A stretch of 64,000 nt of DNA. Source: CAWHJN01 sp963829705 (GTDB taxonomy: Bacteria > Bacteroidota > Rhodothermia > Rhodothermales > BA12). The stretch is from assembly GCA_963829705.1 (NCBI GenBank), contig CAWHJN010000001.1:310001-374000 (forward strand), written 5' to 3'. The notes beneath the pieces were generated by a model. That model saw only the letters and a program-made list of their open reading frames with translations. It did no database searches and was not told the origin of the DNA. The translations under genes were made by a program, and so were the position numbers. Positions 60,349 through 64,000 of this stretch are shown piece after piece (position 1 is the first letter of the stretch; each line of letters starts with the position of its first letter).

Positions 60349-62130
60349 TCACCCTTCAACCTCAGCGGCGAGTGCTTCGGCTTCGGTGACGAGCGCGTCG
60401 AGGGCGTCGATGCCCTGCGACCAGAAGGCGGGGTCTTCGAGATCGACGCCGAGCTTGCCCACGAGTACGTGCGGCCAGTCGCTGCCGCCGGCGCGCAACA
60501 GGTCGGTGTACTGAACAGAAAACGACGGGCCAACCTCGCGGTAGCGGGCGTAGAGCGCGAGCACGAGCAATTCGCCGAAGGCATAGGCGTAGACGTAGCC
60601 CGGCGTGTGCAGAAAGTGCGGGATGTAGCTCCACCAGTGGGCGTAGTGCGGCAGCAGCGTCACGCTGTCGCCGTAAAGCGCGTGCTGCGTCTCCATCCAC
60701 AGCTCGTCCAGCCGCGCGGCGCTCAGCTCGCCTTCCTTGCGCCGCGCCGTGTGGATGGCGTCCTCGAACCGGTTCATCGACACCTGCCTGAAGACGGTCG
60801 CCATCGAATCGTCGAGTTTGCCGACGAGCATCGAGAGGCGGATGGCGGGGTCCGTTTCACGGGCGAGCAGTTTCTGGAATGTCAGCATCTCGCCGAACAC
60901 CGACGCGGTTTCGGCCGTCGTGAGGGGCGTGTCGGCGTGAAAAACGCCCTGCTCGCGAGAGAGATACTGGTGGATGCCGTGGCCGAGTTCGTGGGCAAGC
61001 GTCTGCACGTCGCGCGTGCGGCCGGTGTAGTTCATCATCACGTACGGGTGCGCCGACGGCACAGCACCGTGGCTGAACGCGCCACCGCGCTTGCCGGGCA
61101 GCGCGGGCGCGTCGATCCATGCCTCATCGAAAAAGCGCTGCGCGATGCCGCCCATCTCGGCGTCGAAGGCGTGGTAGGATTCCAGCACCGCCTCGCGGGC
61201 CTCGTCCCACGACCACGTGCGGTCAGCCCCATTGAGGGGCGCGTAGCGGTCGTAATCGTAGAGCACGTCGTAACCGAGCAGGGTCTTTTTCAGCGCGTAA
61301 AAGCGCTGTGCGATGTCGTAGCGATCCGTCACGGCCTCGACGAGCGCCTCGACGGTGGCGTCAGGCACTTCGTTCGCGATGTTGCGGCTGGAGAGCCACG
61401 TGTCGTAGCCGCGCAGTGCGTCCTGCGCGGCCTTGTCGGCCAGCACGGTGTTGAAGACATACGCCAGCTCGGGCTGGAGTTTGACGAGCCCAGCGGTGAA
61501 GCCTTCCGCTGCCTCGCGCCGCACGTCGCGGTCGCCGCTGTGCAGGCGGGCCAGCACCTCCTGCTCGGTCAGCGTTTCGCCGCCCACCTCAAAGCGAGCG
61601 CGGCCCAGCATCTCGTCAAACAGCCGCACCCACGCGCTACGCCCCGTCACGTCGGTCTGGGCGAGCACCTGTTCCACCTCCTCGGACAGCAGGTGTTTAC
61701 GCTGGAGCGTCAGCCGTTCGAGGTGATGGCGGTACGGGCCGAAGTCTGCCCCTGCCGTCCGCGTGCGGGCCTCGTCCTCGCTCAGCGCGCCCCACTCGAC
61801 GTCGAAGAACACCGTCTTCTGCGAGAAGCGAGCGTAGGCCTCGCGGACGTCCTGGTGCAGCTTTCCGCGCGCAGCGTCGCCGGTGTCGGTCGTCCAGAAG
61901 AGGTAGGCGTAAGTGTAGGCCCGGCCCACGCGGTCGAGCAGAGCGGCGTAGGCGTCGAGGGCTTCTTTGAGTTCGTCGGATGAAAGCGCGGCGACACGCC
62001 CACGGTAGCGGTCTGCGAAGGCCTGCGCGTCGGCCTCGGCACCGCGCAGATCGGCGTGGAGGGCGTCGGTGTCGGGGTAGAGATCGGACAGGTTCCAGCG
62101 GGCGGAGTCGGCTCCGGTCGGGATAGGCAT
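60349..62130 (-). CDS. pepF: Oligoendopeptidase F-type M3 metallopeptidase
   Basis: 593-residue cytoplasmic zinc peptidase hydrolysing oligopeptides. N-terminal domain WNLSDLYPDTDALHADL, then the zinc motif HELGH in VQTLAHELGHGIHQYLSREQ with the third ligand Glu in TTAETASVFGEMLTFQ. The C-terminal substrate region contains PGYVYAYAFGELLVLALYAR. Length matches PepF. Start set at ATG 62130 (MPIPTGADSARWNLSDLYPD); the longer reading would overlap the divergent YtxJ gene. It is followed by a 145-bp spacer without obvious features. Confidence 0.93.
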   Translation of the reverse strand: MPIPTGADSARWNLSDLYPDTDALHADLRGAEADAQAFADRYRGRVAALSSDELKEALDAYAALLDRVGRAYTYAYLFWTTDTGDAARGKLHQDVREAYARFSQKTVFFDVEWGALSEDEARTRTAGADFGPYRHHLERLTLQRKHLLSEEVEQVLAQTDVTGRSAWVRLFDEMLGRARFEVGGETLTEQEVLARLHSGDRDVRREAAEGFTAGLVKLQPELAYVFNTVLADKAAQDALRGYDTWLSSRNIANEVPDATVEALVEAVTDRYDIAQRFYALKKTLLGYDVLYDYDRYAPLNGADRTWSWDEAREAVLESYHAFDAEMGGIAQRFFDEAWIDAPALPGKRGGAFSHGAVPSAHPYVMMNYTGRTRDVQTLAHELGHGIHQYLSREQGVFHADTPLTTAETASVFGEMLTFQKLLARETDPAIRLSMLVGKLDDSMATVFRQVSMNRFEDAIHTARRKEGELSAARLDELWMETQHALYGDSVTLLPHYAHWWSYIPHFLHTPGYVYAYAFGELLVLALYARYREVGPSFSVQYTDLLRAGGSDWPHVLVGKLGVDLEDPAFWSQGIDALDALVTEAEALAAEVEG

Positions 62131-62203
62131 ACACGTGGGGATGAAAAATGCCAAGAACCACGACGGCCCGGAGCGGGTTGCAGGGGTTTTCATGCCTGCT
62201 GCC

Positions 62204-62533
62204 ATGTCGTTCCATCCCCTGACGTCCTCCGACGATTTCGAGCGCGCCCTCGACGCCTCGCGCGAACAGCCCGTCGTCGTCTTCAAGCACAGCCTGAGCT
62301 GCCCCATCAGCGCCGCCGCGCAGGCTGCCTTCAACCGCTTACCGGACGAGGCGCCCATCTACCGGCTCGTCGTGCAAGAATCCCGCTCACTCTCAGGCGA
62401 GATCGCCCGAAAGCTCGACGTCGCGCACGAAACCCCGCAGGCGATCATCCTGGAGGACGGCAGCGTCCGCACGCACGCCTCCCACTACCGCATCTCCACC
62501 GAATGGCTGCGAAACGAACTCGCGCTCACCTGA
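62204..62533 (+). CDS. ytxJ: Bacilliredoxin-like YtxJ family protein
   Basis: 109-residue thioredoxin-fold protein. FKHSLSCPISAAAQAAFNRL carries the monothiol CxxS motif (Cys-Pro-Ile-Ser) typical of YtxJ/BrxC, with the cis-Pro loop in ETPQAIILEDG. These proteins remove bacillithiol from proteins, implying the organism uses bacillithiol; that link is family knowledge. Start ATG 62204 (MSFHPLTSSDDF) fits the family; ATG 62192 would add four residues. Overlaps the next gene by 31 nt. Confidence 0.85.
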   Translation: MSFHPLTSSDDFERALDASREQPVVVFKHSLSCPISAAAQAAFNRLPDEAPIYRLVVQESRSLSGEIARKLDVAHETPQAIILEDGSVRTHASHYRISTEWLRNELALT

Positions 62534-63060
62534 ACGGCCTGCTCGCGCTCGCCCTGCTCGTCGCCGGGTGCGGCGGCATGCCTGAAGAAGCGCCCGTCGA
62601 GCCACTCCCCGACGTCGAAGCCCCGGCGCCCGCCGCTGCCCCCGCGCCGGATCTCGAGTTGACGCTCCCGTTGATGGACGGCGGCACGTTCCGCACGTCG
62701 GACTACCGGGGTCGCGTGGTGCTGCTCAACTTCTGGGCGACGTGGTGCCCGCCGTGCCGCGAAGAGATTCCCGACCTCATCGCGCTCCACGAGGCACTGA
62801 AAGATCGCGGCTTCGAGGTCGTCGGCATCGCGATGGACCTCGATCCTGAGGTGGTGCCACCGTTCGTCGAGGAGTTCGCAATCCCCTACCCCATCGCCTA
62901 CGGCACGCAGGAAACGACGCAGCAGATTGGCGGCGTGCTGGGCCTGCCGGTGTCGCTGCTCATCGGGCCGGACGGCCAGTTGGCGGGGCGTTTCGTGGGG
63001 CTCTTTCCCGTGGACGAGGTCCGGCCCTTCATTGAAGAAATGCTGGCCGACGCCATGTGA
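62503..63060 (+). CDS. TlpA/ResA-like thiol-disulfide oxidoreductase lipoprotein
   Basis: 185 residues. Lipoprotein signal with lipobox LLVAGC, a short Pro/Ala/Glu linker, then a thioredoxin fold with the redox CxxC in LLNFWATWCPPCREEIPDLI and cis-Pro in LGLPVSLLIGPDG. It reduces disulfides of periplasmic proteins, commonly in cytochrome c maturation; no cytochrome gene is adjacent. Start ATG 62503 lies within ytxJ, so the two are translationally coupled: a cytoplasmic and a periplasmic thiol enzyme. Confidence 0.9.
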   Translation: MAAKRTRAHLNGLLALALLVAGCGGMPEEAPVEPLPDVEAPAPAAAPAPDLELTLPLMDGGTFRTSDYRGRVVLLNFWATWCPPCREEIPDLIALHEALKDRGFEVVGIAMDLDPEVVPPFVEEFAIPYPIAYGTQETTQQIGGVLGLPVSLLIGPDGQLAGRFVGLFPVDEVRPFIEEMLADAM

Positions 63061-63315
63061 TCACGGCTCCCAGAGTGGCGGCGTACCGTCAGCCTGAGCG
63101 AGGAAATAGCCTAGTAGGACGCCTTCGAGTAGATAGGTCGCGTCGCGCAGCGGCACGTCGTAGGTGCGGTTGGCGATGCGGAGCACGAGGCCGCGCAGCG
63201 TGAATTCGCAACTCTGGATCAGATTGCACGCCTCGGTGAGGGTGAGCAATTCCTGGATGTCGGGCTCGACGTAGCCGGTTTCCTGGGAGGCGGAGCGGGA
63301 ATCGGTATCGACCAT
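63061..63315 (-). CDS. Small conserved-looking protein of unknown function
   Basis: 84 residues from ATG 63315 (MVDTDSRSASQ). An acidic N terminus and the segment LLTLTEACNLIQSCEFTLRG followed by LVLRIANRTYDVPLRDATYL look like a compact folded domain. No family recognised. Its stop codon directly abuts that of the convergent TlpA-like gene (TGATCA at the junction), leaving no room for an intervening terminator. Confidence 0.55.
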   Translation of the reverse strand: MVDTDSRSASQETGYVEPDIQELLTLTEACNLIQSCEFTLRGLVLRIANRTYDVPLRDATYLLEGVLLGYFLAQADGTPPLWEP

Positions 63316-63532
63316 GTGAGTGGGGTGGGTTTCTTCTCTTATCGACCCTGCGGCAGGCATTCTAAACCTCCCTTCCGCACCGGTATTTTTCGTTTGCCCT
63401 CACGCCCTCGAAGGTGTATTCTCCTGTCAGGTAAAGCTCACAACCAGTACGTTACATCCCGAGCGAGACCTGTTTTTCTTCCCGAAGTTTGATCTTCACC
63501 TCGACATCCTGGGCTCAATCTGTTCACGCACC

Positions 63533-63934
63533 ATGGAACTGCCTGCCGCCTCCATCACCGCCTCTGAGGGCGTTTTTTTTCCACCCTCTCGGAAGCGCTT
63601 CCAGGAAAAGCGAGGGCAGCCATCAAGTGTGCTCTGCATCGATCAAACCGGAATGATCAGCACGTCCAGCGAAGCTGCGCGGGCGCTGCTCGAATACGCG
63701 ACTGACGTACCGCTCGAGGCGTGTTTTTTCTCGCTCGTCCATAGCAAAAACCAGTACCGCGTCATGCGCGATGTGGCGGATATGATCGTCTACGGCAAGC
63801 GCACTGCCGAGTGGTTCATCCGTCTTCGCACGGGGCATCAGCGGTGGCAGTGGTACCGCGCCACGGCGCACAATGAATCCGGCGCGGCAGACCCCCGCAT
63901 CGTCATCCACCTGCACGGAGCGCTGGCCCAGTAG
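63533..63934 (+). CDS. Small PAS-like sensory domain protein
   Basis: 133 residues from ATG 63533. After a basic N-terminal tail comes SVLCIDQTGMISTSSEAARA, a typical PAS opening (beta strands with a Gly-rich turn), then LLEYATDVPLEACFFSLVHS, and RLRTGHQRWQWYRATAHN like a PAS C-terminal beta segment. No kinase, cyclase or DNA-binding part is attached, so it may be a partner protein. It stands alone with a 217-bp AT-richer leader (63316-63532) in which I see no defined element. Confidence 0.6.
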   Translation: MELPAASITASEGVFFPPSRKRFQEKRGQPSSVLCIDQTGMISTSSEAARALLEYATDVPLEACFFSLVHSKNQYRVMRDVADMIVYGKRTAEWFIRLRTGHQRWQWYRATAHNESGAADPRIVIHLHGALAQ

Positions 63935-63940
63935 CGTGGC

Positions 63941-64000
63941 TCAGGAATTTCCCAGCAGCTCGCGCGCCTTCTCGACGATGGAGACGGCGGTGAGGCCAAA
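63941..64000 (-). CDS. 3' end of a minus-strand gene, possibly transketolase
   Basis: The last 60 bp encode FGLTAVSIVEKARELLGNS on the minus strand, ending at TGA complement 63941-63943. The F-G-x-T-A…A-x-x-L pattern resembles the transketolase C terminus, but 19 residues are too few for certainty. Its stop lies 6 bp from the convergent PAS-like gene's stop. Confidence 0.4.
   Translation of the reverse strand, partial: FGLTAVSIVEKARELLGNS

Noticed and set aside
1..64000. tRNA genes, rRNA genes and CRISPR arrays
   Set aside because: No cloverleaf with a TTCGA-type T-loop, no rRNA motif and no regularly spaced direct repeats were found by eye in the spacers.

Overview
The window is about 64 kb of GC-rich, gene-dense chromosomal DNA. 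It probably comes from a Rhodothermota (Rhodothermales-type) bacterium of the wider Bacteroidota/FCB group. The evidence is the mix of genes: TamB and LolC-type envelope proteins of a diderm, a secreted subtilase with a type IX secretion-like C-terminal domain, lycopene cyclase beside a CrtO-like carotenoid oxidoreductase, a bacilliredoxin-like protein, DUF2959 and DUF819 proteins, few clear Shine-Dalgarno sequences, and one possible Bacteroidota-type promoter. The taxonomic call is inference. No rRNA, tRNA, CRISPR array, insertion sequence or prophage was seen, and no spacer exceeds about 220 bp.

Layout. 1-10.7 kb, minus strand: aroB, tamB and rnr (cut by the window start), then a plus-strand quinone oxidoreductase, then pgk and a sigma factor on minus. 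10.9-20.3 kb: single metabolic genes (isoaspartyl peptidase, lipoprotein, glgB, M28 peptidase, DUF2959, aldehyde dehydrogenase, aminotransferase). 20.4-32.8 kb, plus strand: prfB, nadB and the translation/RNA cluster rimP-nusA-infB-rbfA-truB-ribF-rpsO-pnp, with leader hairpins before rimP and terminators after rpsO and pnp. 33-40 kb, plus strand: M16 peptidase, scpA-scpB-rluB-type pseudouridine synthase, guaB, an M24 peptidase and a GT4 glycosyltransferase, tightly packed and often overlapping. 40.2-46.7 kb: a 1,409-residue secreted subtilase, an RsbW-like ATPase and a GT-C/methyltransferase fusion. 46.6-50 kb, minus: CrtO-like protein, lycopene cyclase, miaA. 50-55 kb: a solitary tyrosine recombinase, a sugar ABC ATPase, a degenerate ThiD-like protein, a LacI-type regulator and purC. 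55-64 kb: peroxiredoxin, LolC-like permease, second M24 peptidase, conserved lipoprotein, DUF819 transporter-like protein, oligoendopeptidase F, YtxJ/TlpA pair, a small unknown protein, a PAS-like protein and a gene tail at the end.

Four genes (the quinone oxidoreductase, pgk, the first M24 peptidase and the CrtO-like gene) have broken frames. In every case removing single extra bases restores a full-length family member; there are five such insertions and none looks like a deletion. Since pgk is among them, residual sequencing error is the likeliest cause.

The most unusual signal is a short AT-rich motif, GTTATTGCA followed by an A-rich tail. It occurs four times inside unrelated coding sequences in this GC-rich DNA. 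Two copies, 15 kb apart and in opposite orientation, share 24 of 26 bases. Several spacers also carry inverted purine/pyrimidine tracts that begin just after one stop codon and end just before the next start codon.
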